Assembly (NCBI GenBank): GCA_934589705.1
Contig: CAKTOH010000014.1
Coordinates: forward strand, 1-34,649
Length of the DNA stretch: 34,649 nt
Source: an uncultured Oscillospiraceae bacterium
GTDB taxonomy: Bacteria; Bacillota; Clostridia; Oscillospirales; Oscillospiraceae
Direction of reading: 5' to 3'
Shown: positions 22,409-30,204 of the stretch, piece by piece
How the letters are laid out: each line of letters opens with the position of its first letter
Position numbering within the stretch: the stretch's first letter is position 1
The notes under the pieces: model-generated
Database searches by the model: none
The model's input: the letters and a program-made list of their open reading frames with translations, nothing else
What the model was told of the DNA's origin: nothing
Program-made: the position numbers and the translations under genes

Positions 22409-23863
22409 TCAGACGGAGCCGTTCTCCTGGAATACCACCAGAATGGTTTTCAGGAGAATTTTGATATCCAGCCCCAGGTTCCAGTTTTCGATGTATTGCT
22501 TGTCCAGCCGCACCACATCCTCAAAATCCGTGATGTCGCTGCGCCCGCTGACCTGCCACATGCCGGTGACGCCGGGTTTGATGGCAAGCCGGGCATAGTG
22601 GTGAAGCTCATACAGCCGGGTTTCCGAGGGCAGGGGAGGCCGGGTGCCCACGATGGACATATCGCCTTTGAGCACGTTGAAGAACTGGGGAAACTCGTCC
22701 AGGCTGGTGCGGCGGATGAAGTCGCCGATGCCGGTTTTCCGGGTGCCGTCCGGGAGAATTTCGTTGCCGATGACCCGGGGGTCAAAGTCCAGCTTGAACA
22801 TTTTGCCGTCGCCCAGCTTGTTGTCCTTCATGAGCTCCGCTTTCCGGGCTTCGGCGTCCAGGTACATGCTGCGGAATTTGTACATCTTGAAGGTGCGCCC
22901 GTTTTTTCCCACCCGGGTCTGGGTGAAGAAAATGGGGCCGGGGGAGGCCTTATAGATGGCGGGTGCCACGAACAGGAAGATAATGCCCGTGAGCAGGCAG
23001 CCGACGAGACCCCCGACAATGTCCATGACCCGCTTGGCAAACAGAGCCATGGGGGAGGCATAGTTGATGGTGGAGGTCAGACAGGTGAAGGGGCCGACCT
23101 TCTCCACAAATTTCTTGCCGCCCAGGCTACCGGAGATCTTGGCCAGGTTCAGATGGACGGTGATGCCCATCTGCTGCAAGGCGTCCAGAATCTCCCGGGG
23201 ATAATCCGTGAGATCCGAGGGAACCACCAGCACCTCGTCCACCCAGGTGCCGCGGACGTAGGGAATGATCTCCTTGCCCCGGGCCACCACGGGAACTCCG
23301 CAGATCTCCGAAAGACCGGTGCCCTCGTCCCAGACGGCCACGCCGTGAAGGGTCATCCGGGCGAAGTTGTTGTCCTGCATGGCCTTTACCGTCTCCTGGG
23401 CGGTCTGGGAATCGGCGAGAATCAGAAGACTTCTGTCACGGATGCCCTTGCCGATGTTCCGGCGAAGAGCTGTCCGCCAGATTTCCCGGCTGCCATAGGA
23501 AAGAAGAAAATAGAAGGTCAGAAGATAGGCCATATTCAGCCGGGAATACCGCTGGCCGGTTTTGCTGAAAAACAGGAACATCACTGCCAGGGCGGAGAGA
23601 ATCAGGGTATGCTCCAGGGTGATCTTGAAATTCCGCCAGTGGCCCCGCTTGAGTACGTCGTGCATGGTGCCCATGGCCAGGATCAGCAGAAAGTCTACCA
23701 GCGTCAGGTACAGGCCCATGTTCCGATAAAGGGGCTTGGCGTAAGGGTTGAAGAGATGCTCCCGCAGGAAAAATGCCAAGAAGAAGGCTATCTGGAGGGA
23801 AAGCAGATCCAGCAAAATAAAATCCAGATGCTTGACCCAGCTGTGTGAGGTTCGACTATACAT
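22409..23863 (-). CDS. polyprenyl-phosphate sugar-1-phosphate transferase (WbaP/WcaJ type)
   Basis: A 484-residue membrane enzyme that starts exopolysaccharide units by moving a sugar 1-phosphate onto undecaprenyl phosphate. N-terminal membrane segments lie at about 12-125, a Rossmann-like CoA-binding domain in the middle ('RSLLILADSQTAQ'), and the catalytic bacterial sugar transferase domain at the C-terminus: 'KRVMDIVGGLVGCLL', 'GPIFFTQTRVGKNGRTF', 'MYKFRSMY', 'SLDEFPQFFNVLKGDMSIVG' and TRPPLPSE. ATG 23863 follows AGAAAGGG; the longer TTG frame has no RBS and would span the promoter. Single gene, start of the polysaccharide locus. Confidence 0.92.
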   Translation of the reverse strand: MYSRTSHSWVKHLDFILLDLLSLQIAFFLAFFLREHLFNPYAKPLYRNMGLYLTLVDFLLILAMGTMHDVLKRGHWRNFKITLEHTLILSALAVMFLFFSKTGQRYSRLNMAYLLTFYFLLSYGSREIWRTALRRNIGKGIRDRSLLILADSQTAQETVKAMQDNNFARMTLHGVAVWDEGTGLSEICGVPVVARGKEIIPYVRGTWVDEVLVVPSDLTDYPREILDALQQMGITVHLNLAKISGSLGGKKFVEKVGPFTCLTSTINYASPMALFAKRVMDIVGGLVGCLLTGIIFLFVAPAIYKASPGPIFFTQTRVGKNGRTFKMYKFRSMYLDAEARKAELMKDNKLGDGKMFKLDFDPRVIGNEILPDGTRKTGIGDFIRRTSLDEFPQFFNVLKGDMSIVGTRPPLPSETRLYELHHYARLAIKPGVTGMWQVSGRSDITDFEDVVRLDKQYIENWNLGLDIKILLKTILVVFQENGSV

Positions 23864-23920
23864 ATTTTTTGCCCTTTCTGATTTTTCAAAGGCTTCGCCG
23901 GGATGCGACCCGGCACATTC

Positions 23921-23949
23921 ATTATAACTTCCACGATCAAATTCGTCAA
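23921..23949 (-). promoter_or_regulatory. promoter of the sugar transferase gene
   Basis: On the minus strand TTGACG (23949-23944), a 17-nt spacer and TATAAT (23926-23921). Confidence 0.8.
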
Positions 23950-23950
23950 C

Positions 23951-23990
23951 CCAAGAAGCATGGGGGATTCCCTGGATTGGCGCTTCTTGG
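23951..23990. promoter_or_regulatory. inverted repeat between divergent promoters
   Basis: CCAAGAAGC (23951-23959) and GCTTCTTGG (23982-23990) form a 9-bp inverted repeat, just upstream of the sugar transferase -35 box and 14 bases from the plus-strand promoter at 24004. It is a candidate operator. Confidence 0.5.
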
Positions 23991-24003
23991 GACAAATGCG
24001 CGA

Positions 24004-24032
24004 TTGACGGATGTCCGCAGGCGCGCTACAAT
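24004..24032 (+). promoter_or_regulatory. promoter of the small acidic protein gene
   Basis: TTGACG, a 17-nt spacer and TACAAT (24027-24032). Confidence 0.75.
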
Positions 24033-24067
24033 AGGAATCAGAATTTGCCTGCAAGGAGGATACGGCT

Positions 24068-24292
24068 ATGAAAAGCCTTTTGATTCAGGACACCACCCAG
24101 GAGGAGCGGCAGAAAATCGTGGAGGAGGCACTGGGCTTTCTGGGTGCCTGCGACGACTGCCAGGAGGGCCTCACGGATATGTACGACGACTATATTTATG
24201 GGTTCCGGGAGCTGGAGGAAATCAACATGTCCTTCCGGACAACCTTTGTCCGGGACATGAAGGGCCCGGAGCGCACCGGCTGCGGTTATTGA
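24068..24292 (+). CDS. small acidic cysteine-containing protein of unknown function
   Basis: A 74-residue protein starting MKSLLIQDTTQEERQKIVEE. It is acidic, with 'LGACDDCQEGLTDMYDDYIYG', a C-x-x-x-C pair if counted from ACDDC, and a third cysteine near the end ('RTGCGY'). I have an impression of similar short proteins in gut Clostridia, but know no function. RBS GCAAGGAGGATACGGCT, own promoter, and a new promoter for the next gene starts right after its stop, so it is a separate unit. Confidence 0.75.
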   Translation: MKSLLIQDTTQEERQKIVEEALGFLGACDDCQEGLTDMYDDYIYGFRELEEINMSFRTTFVRDMKGPERTGCGY

Positions 24293-24295
24293 TCA

Positions 24296-24324
24296 TTGAC
24301 GAAAACGGACAAATGTAGTATAAT
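24296..24324 (+). promoter_or_regulatory. promoter of the CapD-like gene
   Basis: TTGACG (24296-24301), a 17-nt spacer and TATAAT (24319-24324), beginning three bases after the previous stop codon. Confidence 0.82.
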
Positions 24325-24388
24325 ATCTGTCCGCTTACGAAGATGAAACCTGCCCGGTAAGAAGAGCGGCAGGGTAAGGAGATAAGAC

Positions 24389-26335
24389 ATGAAAAAACGC
24401 AATTTCCGCTGGCAGCTGGCCCTGTATGACCTGCTGGTTCTGCTGGCGGTGGATTTGCTGCTGCTGGTGTTCTACCGAAGCAACGAGGAGCTGTCCCTGG
24501 GCGCCTGCCTGATGCACGGCAGCATCAGCTTCGTGTGCATCTTCGCCGCCCGGATTTTGGGCAGCATCTATCAGCAGATCTGGCGCTACGGCGGCATTCA
24601 GTGCTACATCCGGCTGCTGCTGGTGGACGCGGTGGCCTTCGCGGTGACTCTGGCCATTGAGCTGACGCTGCCGCTTTTTGTCCCCATCGAGAAGGTGACC
24701 TTTTCCCGGCTTCTGAGCATTGCCAGCATGAATCTTCTGGGAGCTCTGGCTATCCGGATGATCTACCGCTACTGCTTCAAATGCGGCACGGCGGATACCG
24801 CCTACGGCAAGTTTCTGCGGCTGCTGCTGCGGATTTTCGCCGGAGACGAGCTGATTCATCCCAACCGGGAGGCGGAGCACAAAATCAAAATCGCCATCAT
24901 CGGCGCGGGACGGGTGGGTGTGACCCTGGCTGAGGAACTGCTGTCCAATCCGGCCTCCAATTTCCTGCCCCGGTGCTTCATCGATGTGAGCCAGGAGAAG
25001 GCGGGACGGGAAATTCACGGCCTGCCGGTGCTTCTGGAAGATGACTCCACCCTGGATGCCCTGCGCAGCCACGAGGTGCAGGAGGTGGTGTTCGCCATCC
25101 CCAACCTGTCCGATGAGAAGAAGCGGGAGCTTTACGCCGCCTATTCCGACGCGGGCTACAAGATCAAGGTCTACGACTATCCTATGATGCAGACCGCCGG
25201 GGGCAAACGGTACGTCCGGGACTTTGACATTGAGGAGCTGCTGTTCCGCAAGCCCATTGCCATCGCCGACGAGAAAACCGGTGCTTTCTACCGGGACAAG
25301 GTGATTCTGATTACGGGCGGCGGCGGCTCCATCGGCTCGGAGCTGTGCCGCCAGCTGGCGAAAATGGAGCCGAAGCAGATCGTCATTCTGGATATCTACG
25401 AGAACGGGGCTTACGATATTCAGCAGGAGCTGAAAATCGCCTACGGCAGCAAGCTGGATTTGCAGCTGGAAATCTGCTCCGTCACCCACCGGAAGTCTCT
25501 GGAGCGAGTGTTCTCGACCTATCATCCCCAGATCGTCATCCACGCCGCCGCCCACAAGCATGTGCCTCTCATGGAGAAAAACTGCATTGAGGCGGTTTAC
25601 AATAACGTATTCGGCACAAAAACCCTGGTGGAGCTGTGCGAGGAGCACGCCGTGGAGCGGTTTATGATGGTCTCCACGGACAAGGCGGTGAACCCCACCA
25701 ATGTGATGGGCGCTACCAAGCGGATGTGCGAGATGATCGTGGGCAGTGCCGGCGTCTGGGGCACCGCCTGCTACAGCGCCACCCGGTTCGGCAATGTCCT
25801 GGGTTCCGCGGGGTCGGTGATTCCGCTTTTCAAGCGGCAGATCGCCAGCGGCGGGCCCATTACCCTGACAGACCGGCGGATCATCCGCTATTTTATGACC
25901 ATCCCCGAGGCCTCCCAGCTGGTGCTGGAATCCGGGGCCATGGCGAAAAACGGGGAGCTGTTCGTGCTGGACATGGGCCAGCCGGTGAAGATTCTGGATC
26001 TGGCTCAGAGTATGATCCGCCTGTCCGGGGTCAGCGGCATTGAAATTGTTGAGACCGGTCTGCGTCCGGGGGAAAAGCTCTACGAGGAGCTGCTGGTGAA
26101 GACTGAGAACCTGGACAAAACGGACAACAGCCTGATTTTTGTGGAGAAGGATACGCCACTGCCCAAGGAAGAGCTGGAGCGGCGGCTGGCCATTCTGGAG
26201 AAGGCCTGCGCCACCGGCGACGACGAGGCGGTGCGAAGAGCCCTCAAGCAGGTGGTTCCCACCTACCGCTCGCCGGAAGAGGTCAACGCCAACGCCGACC
26301 AGGCCGCGGAAATGCGGGAAATGGCGACGGTATAA
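24389..26335 (+). CDS. CapD/FlaA1-type membrane NDP-sugar 4,6-dehydratase
   Basis: A 648-residue polysaccharide synthesis enzyme. Four N-terminal membrane segments (about 10-125) are followed by a first Rossmann domain ('KIAIIGAGRVGVTLAEELL') and then the short-chain dehydrogenase domain with the cofactor loop TGGGGSIG (309-316). The catalytic region is S429-T-D-K and M440-G-A-T-K444; Met in place of the usual Tyr is the rule in FlaA1-type dehydratases. It should convert UDP-N-acetylglucosamine to a 4-keto-6-deoxy sugar for the surface polymer. RBS AAGGAGATAAGAC precedes the ATG. Single gene with promoter and terminator. Confidence 0.93.
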   Translation: MKKRNFRWQLALYDLLVLLAVDLLLLVFYRSNEELSLGACLMHGSISFVCIFAARILGSIYQQIWRYGGIQCYIRLLLVDAVAFAVTLAIELTLPLFVPIEKVTFSRLLSIASMNLLGALAIRMIYRYCFKCGTADTAYGKFLRLLLRIFAGDELIHPNREAEHKIKIAIIGAGRVGVTLAEELLSNPASNFLPRCFIDVSQEKAGREIHGLPVLLEDDSTLDALRSHEVQEVVFAIPNLSDEKKRELYAAYSDAGYKIKVYDYPMMQTAGGKRYVRDFDIEELLFRKPIAIADEKTGAFYRDKVILITGGGGSIGSELCRQLAKMEPKQIVILDIYENGAYDIQQELKIAYGSKLDLQLEICSVTHRKSLERVFSTYHPQIVIHAAAHKHVPLMEKNCIEAVYNNVFGTKTLVELCEEHAVERFMMVSTDKAVNPTNVMGATKRMCEMIVGSAGVWGTACYSATRFGNVLGSAGSVIPLFKRQIASGGPITLTDRRIIRYFMTIPEASQLVLESGAMAKNGELFVLDMGQPVKILDLAQSMIRLSGVSGIEIVETGLRPGEKLYEELLVKTENLDKTDNSLIFVEKDTPLPKEELERRLAILEKACATGDDEAVRRALKQVVPTYRSPEEVNANADQAAEMREMATV

Positions 26336-26340
26336 AGTGT

Positions 26341-26378
26341 AAAAACGTTGCGGTGTGTTCAGCACCGCAACGTTTTTT
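26341..26378 (+). terminator. terminator of the CapD-like gene
   Basis: AAAAACGTTGCGGTG pairs with CACCGCAACGTTTTT around a 7-nt loop; T-run included. It starts six bases after the stop. Confidence 0.92.
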
Positions 26379-26460
26379 CAGTGAATATCGAATTGTGAAT
26401 CGTGAATAGAAGCGGTGTCCCTTTGGGACGATTGTAATGCAAGACGAGGTGACGGAAAAC

Positions 26461-26576
26461 GCACTGGTGCGGGAGCACCCAACGGCTCCCTTGTGTAAAG
26501 GGAGCTGTCATGGCCGTCTCACGCAAGGCCATGACTGAGGGATTGTCAAAATGAGTAAGTTCTGATCCCCTCAGTC
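26461..26576 (+). repeat. family C mosaic repeat, copy 2
   Basis: Blocks GCACTGGTGCGGGAGCACCC, GGCTCCCTTGTGTAAAGGGA, a GTCATGGCC/GGCCATGAC hairpin, then CTGAGGGATTGTCAAAATG and AGTTCTGATCCCCTCAG, whose ends pair with each other. Copy 1 (10020-10197) has another hairpin (GTCAGC/GCTGAC) at the middle position. Confidence 0.75.
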
Positions 26577-26668
26577 AAAAATCAAAGATTTTTGCCAGCA
26601 GTACATTGTGGTATGACTGCCACCGGCAGTCATGGTAATTTTGATTCGCTGCGCGGAGCACCACCCTT
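26568..26668 (+). repeat. 101-bp inverted repeat, left copy
   Basis: From CCCTCAGTCAAAAATC to GAGCACCACCCTT. Its reverse complement is at 34488-34588, with one difference noticed (CAAAG against CGAAG in the loop of an AAAAATC/GATTTTT hairpin). It includes family D copy 1 (26613-26665). Confidence 0.85.
26613..26665 (+). repeat. family D repeat, copy 1
   Basis: Palindrome ATGACTGCC/GGCAGTCAT, a short AT spacer, then TTTTGATTCGCTGCGCGGAG and CACCACC. Confidence 0.8.
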
Positions 26669-26707
26669 GGTCAGCAAGGGGAGCCAAGGGCGGCCAACGG
26701 CCGCCAT

Positions 26708-26738
26708 GCCCTCATCCGTCACGGCTGCGCCGTGCCAC
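26708..26738 (-). repeat. family E repeat, copy 2
   Basis: CCCTCATCCGTCACGGCTGC followed by GCCGTGCCACCT, the reverse complement of part of 14640-14684. It lies between family D copies 1 and 2. Confidence 0.6.
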
Positions 26739-26753
26739 CTATACATTATTGTG

Positions 26754-26804
26754 CAATTGCCACTGGCAATTGTTAGATTTTGATTCGCTGCGCGGAGCAC
26801 CACC
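26754..26804 (+). repeat. family D repeat, copy 2, with a changed but still paired hairpin
   Basis: Palindrome CAATTGCC/GGCAATTG instead of TGACTGCC/GGCAGTCA, followed by the same 27-base tail. Both arms changed together. Confidence 0.8.
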
Positions 26805-26864
26805 CCAAGGGAAGGCAGGGGGTACGGATTGTGACCGGAGGGAATCCTTGGAAAGGGCCACACC

Positions 26865-26951
26865 AGTGTGCGCTACGTTAAGGTGTGACTGCCACTGGCA
26901 GTCATTTCGATTTTGATTCGCTGCGCGGAGCACCACTGGTTCGCAATGACA
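26865..26951 (+). repeat. family D copy 3 inserted in a family B repeat
   Basis: CCACACCAGTGTGCG (B left arm), then TGACTGCC/GGCAGTCA and the D tail (26886-26936), then CACTGGTTCGCAATGACATG (B right arm). The D unit sits in the loop of B. After it, up to 27033, CCTTCCCCTCTCAGGGGAAGG makes one more hairpin near the end of the dehydrogenase gene. Confidence 0.7.
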
Positions 26952-27033
26952 TGTGTTATATGGTAGCCATCAGAAGACTATTAGCGACCTCATCCGCCCT
27001 GCGGGCACCTTCCCCTCTCAGGGGAAGGCTGGG

Positions 27034-28500
27034 TCAGTCCCGCTTGAAGATATCCCGGGTATAGACCTTGTCCTTTACGTCGTCCAGGCAGCTGTCGTAC
27101 CGGTTGGCCAGAATGCAGCCGGAAAGCCGCTTGAACTTGGCCAGGTCGTTAACCACCCGGGAGCCGAAGAAGGTCTCCCCGTCTTTGAGCGTAGGCTCGT
27201 AGATAACAACGGTTGCTCCCTTGGCCTTGATCCGCTTCATGACGCCCTGAATGGCACTTTGCCGGAAATTGTCGGAATTCGCCTTCATGGTCAGCCGGTA
27301 CACGCCCACCACGGTCTCTTTCTCCTTCTTGGCACTCCAATCGTCATTGGCCTCGTACCCGCCGGCGATCTCCAGCACCTGGTCGGCAATGAAGTCCTTC
27401 CGGGTGCGGTTTGACTCCACAATGGCGGTCATCATGTTCTGGGGCACGTTTTCAAAATTCGCCAGCAGCTGCTTGGTGTCCTTGGGCAGACAGTAGCCGC
27501 CGTAGCCGAAGCTGGGATTATTATAGTGGCTGCCGATTCTGGGATCCAGGCACACGCCGTCGATAATATCCTTGGTGCACAGGCCCTTCGCCAGGGCGTA
27601 GGTGTCCAGCTCATTGAAATAGCTGACCCGCAGGGCAAGGTAAGTGTTGGCGAAGAGCTTCACGGCCTCCGCTTCGGTAAAGCCCATAAAGAGGGTGGGA
27701 ATGTCCTCCTTGATGGCCCCTTCCTGCAAAAGCGTGGCGAAAATCTCCGCTTTTTCCCGGGTAGCTTCATCGCAGGAGACAATGATCCGGCTGGGGTAGA
27801 GGTTATCGTACAGAGCCTTGGACTCCCGCAGAAATTCCGGGCTGAAAATAATGTTGCCGGTTTGGTACTTTTTCCGGACGGAGGCGGTGTAGCCCACGGG
27901 AATGGTGGACTTGATAACCATGATGGCCTTGGGGTTGACTTTCAGCACCAGTTCAATGACCGCCTCCACCGCAGAGGTGTCAAAGTAATTTTTCTTGCTG
28001 TCGTAGTTGGTGGGAGCGGCGATGACCACGAAATCCGCGTCCCGGTAGGCGGCCTCCCCGTCCAGAGTGGCGGTCAGATCCAGCTCCTTCTCAGCCAGGT
28101 ACTTTTCAATGTACTCGTCCTGAATGGGGGACTTGCGCCGGTTGATGAGATCCACCTTCTCCGGGATGATGTCCACGGCGGTGACGTGGTTGCGCTGGCT
28201 GAGCAGGGTGGCGATGGACAGGCCCACATAGCCCGTTCCGGCCACGGCCACATTGTAACGCCTGGCGGGGGCAGCCTTGACCTTGGGTTCCTCCCGATAG
28301 AGATCGGGAATCTCAAATTCCAGGGTCTGGGCCAGGGCCTCCAGCTGATCGAGAGTGGGCTTGTAGGTCTCGTTCTCCAGACGACCCAGCATGGAACGGT
28401 TGATGCCGGTGAGGGCCGACAGCTGGGCCTGGGTCAGGCCCTTTGCCTTGCGCCGGGCGCGAACGGTTTCCGCCAGAAGGGCGGGGGAAAGCTTTTTCAT
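27034..28500 (-). CDS. XRE-type HTH fused to UDP-glucose/GDP-mannose 6-dehydrogenase family enzyme
   Basis: A 488-residue fusion. Residues 7-65 are a full XRE HTH ('[20 protein letters not shown]', '[20 protein letters not shown]'). A short linker (66-80) leads into a complete nucleotide-sugar dehydrogenase: NAD loop [10 protein letters not shown] (86-95), '[15 protein letters not shown]', '[10 protein letters not shown]', '[20 protein letters not shown]', and the catalytic Cys337 in [14 protein letters not shown]. Such enzymes oxidise UDP-glucose or a related sugar to the uronic acid for capsule. The HTH suggests that the enzyme also binds DNA, perhaps its own control region. AGGAGG lies before the ATG; no internal RBS or stop separates the parts. 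It lies divergent to the SGNH-CpsC-CpsD operon. Confidence 0.92.
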   Translation of the reverse strand: MKKLSPALLAETVRARRKAKGLTQAQLSALTGINRSMLGRLENETYKPTLDQLEALAQTLEFEIPDLYREEPKVKAAPARRYNVAVAGTGYVGLSIATLLSQRNHVTAVDIIPEKVDLINRRKSPIQDEYIEKYLAEKELDLTATLDGEAAYRDADFVVIAAPTNYDSKKNYFDTSAVEAVIELVLKVNPKAIMVIKSTIPVGYTASVRKKYQTGNIIFSPEFLRESKALYDNLYPSRIIVSCDEATREKAEIFATLLQEGAIKEDIPTLFMGFTEAEAVKLFANTYLALRVSYFNELDTYALAKGLCTKDIIDGVCLDPRIGSHYNNPSFGYGGYCLPKDTKQLLANFENVPQNMMTAIVESNRTRKDFIADQVLEIAGGYEANDDWSAKKEKETVVGVYRLTMKANSDNFRQSAIQGVMKRIKAKGATVVIYEPTLKDGETFFGSRVVNDLAKFKRLSGCILANRYDSCLDDVKDKVYTRDIFKRD

Positions 28501-28567
28501 AGGATACCTCCTGAAATGATGCTGATAGCAGCATTTTTAAAATATGTGCGGTTATTTTCGTGGCTAT

Positions 28568-28596
28568 ATCCTAACATGGCCTGGGATAAAATGCAA
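28568..28596 (-). promoter_or_regulatory. promoter of the HTH-dehydrogenase gene
   Basis: On the minus strand TTGCAT (28596-28591), a 17-nt spacer and TAGGAT (28573-28568). Confidence 0.7.
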
Positions 28597-28616
28597 TAGA
28601 AAAGGTAAAATTCTGT

Positions 28617-28680
28617 TTTTGGCAGCATTTTATAAATGCCAATTGGGCGGGCCGGAAAAATCGCATATAAGCCAATTGAG
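28617..28680. promoter_or_regulatory. candidate operator region between divergent polysaccharide genes
   Basis: GCCAATTG occurs at 28638-28645 and 28671-28678, 33 bp apart (about three helix turns), each followed by a G-rich GGGCGG or AGGCGC. GGCAGCATTTTATAAATGCC (28621-28640) is an imperfect palindrome, and GCAGCATTTTTAAAA recurs near 28527. These sites lie between the two divergent promoters. Confidence 0.5.
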
Positions 28681-28782
28681 GCGCTGGTTTGAATGCCAAA
28701 GAAATCGTGCGGCAAAATGCACATTTCCCCGGAAAAAAGCCCAATCCATCCGATATTATTTTACAAATATTTCAGATGGGTG

Positions 28783-28810
28783 TTGATTTTTCGGAAAGAT
28801 ATGGTATGAT
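28783..28810 (+). promoter_or_regulatory. promoter of the SGNH-cpsC-cpsD operon
   Basis: TTGATT (28783-28788), a 16-nt spacer and TATGAT (28805-28810), 84 bases before the start codon. Confidence 0.65.
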
Positions 28811-28894
28811 AACACAGTATGAGACAGATAGGGGATGGTATGACCATTTGAAATGTTGCATATTATCCCATAAAACAACGGAGAGTACAGAAAT

Positions 28895-30178
28895 ATGTGG
28901 GAAAACGAAACCAAGAAAGTCTGGATACGCAATATTGTGATTTTTATTGTGCTGGTGATCGTGGCGGGTGCGCTGCTTGTGACCATGCTCCTGGTAAAAA
29001 AGCAGATCGACGCTGAGGACGAGCAGCTGGAATCCCAGAGCTCCAACCAACGCCAGGAGCTCAGTGAGGTGCGCCAGGAGAACCTGGACGTGATCCAGCA
29101 GGGCTATGACGCGGACATGCAGACCGCCCAGGAGTACCTGCCCGGCATTATCTGCTGGGGCGACAGCCTGACCGCCGGTTCCTCCGGCAACGTGTCCTTC
29201 CCGGCGATTTTGCAGAAGTACATCAATATCTATCTGTGCGACGTGTACGACTTCCGCTCCACGGTGACCAATCCCCAGGATTACGATTCCCGGGTGGACT
29301 GGGAGGACTACACCCTGACCGTTCCCGTGGTGAACATGGGCGCGGGCATGGAGGACAGCGCCACAGTGCTGGGCCGCAGCGGTGTAAGGCCTTACATCGT
29401 TTCCAAGGCCTTTACCATCCCGGCAACCTGCGAGGCGGTGAGCCTGAGCATCAGTTCCATGGATAAGAAGCAGGTCAACCCCCTGACCGCCGGAAACGGT
29501 GGGCTGAACCCGGTGACCATCGCCGGTGTCCAGGGCACTCTGAGTCTGGTCTCCCAGACCTACGGCCAGTACAGCTATGACTTCACCCGGCTGGAGGCCG
29601 GCAGCGAGGTGGAGGTGGAGGCCGGCACGCAGATCACCGCCGCCAGCACCGACGAATACCGGAACTACATCCATGTGATCTGGCTGGGTACCTACGGTGA
29701 GTATACCAGTTCCTCCAAGCTGGTGGAGGACACCAAGACCCTGCTTGCCCGGCAGAACGTGAACACCGACCGGTATCTGGTGCTGGGCCCCTGCACCCTC
29801 CGGGGCTCCTGGACCAACGCCGACAGCAGCACCCTGGACACCCTGGATTCCGCCATGCTTCAGGCCTTCGGCAGCCACTACATCAACGTGCGCAAGTATC
29901 TGATGGTGGACGGCGCGACCGATGCCAAGCTCACCTTAAGCCGGGAGGACAAGCAGCTGATTCAGCAGGGCAAGGTGCCCTCCGTCTTCCGCAGCAATGC
30001 CTCCGGCGCGGACCTGAACGGTGCGGCCTACCGGCTCATCGGCAAGCTTGTCTATGAGCGGATGGATCGGCTGGGCTTCTTCGAGGAAGTTCGCCAGGAG
30101 CTGGGTCTGGACAAGTCCACCCAGGAGCTATTGAAGGAAGACCCGGATTACTTCACCAAGCTCATCAACGCCACCTGA
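28895..30178 (+). CDS. membrane-anchored SGNH-fold protein with altered catalytic residues
   Basis: A 427-residue protein. One membrane anchor (11-34) and a short coiled coil (38-75) are followed by an extracellular SGNH/GDSL hydrolase-like domain: block I CWGDSLTAGSSG (87-98, nucleophile Ser91) and the block 'NMGAGMEDSATVLGRSG', close to the Gly/Asn oxyanion motif of the family. At the end, where family members have D-G-x-H-L-N, this one reads S370-G-A-D373-L-N (then GAAYRLIG), so the usual Asp and His are replaced by Ser and Asp. Many relatives remove or add acetyl groups on surface polymers. Here the catalysis may be altered or lost. RBS GGAGAG; first gene of an operon with cpsC and cpsD. 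Confidence 0.8.
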   Translation: MWENETKKVWIRNIVIFIVLVIVAGALLVTMLLVKKQIDAEDEQLESQSSNQRQELSEVRQENLDVIQQGYDADMQTAQEYLPGIICWGDSLTAGSSGNVSFPAILQKYINIYLCDVYDFRSTVTNPQDYDSRVDWEDYTLTVPVVNMGAGMEDSATVLGRSGVRPYIVSKAFTIPATCEAVSLSISSMDKKQVNPLTAGNGGLNPVTIAGVQGTLSLVSQTYGQYSYDFTRLEAGSEVEVEAGTQITAASTDEYRNYIHVIWLGTYGEYTSSSKLVEDTKTLLARQNVNTDRYLVLGPCTLRGSWTNADSSTLDTLDSAMLQAFGSHYINVRKYLMVDGATDAKLTLSREDKQLIQQGKVPSVFRSNASGADLNGAAYRLIGKLVYERMDRLGFFEEVRQELGLDKSTQELLKEDPDYFTKLINAT

Positions 30179-30204
30179 CACCCGGGAAAGAAAGAGGATT
30201 TACT

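Noticed and set aside
23864..23995. 44-codon N-terminal extension (TTG start) of the sugar transferase
   Set aside because: It covers the TTGACG-N17-TATAAT promoter and has no RBS, while ATG 23863 has AGAAAGGG.
26600..26950. CRISPR array suggested by the repeated 27-base tail
   Set aside because: Spacing is irregular, the copies lie amid other repeats, one is inverted 8 kb away, and no cas gene is present.
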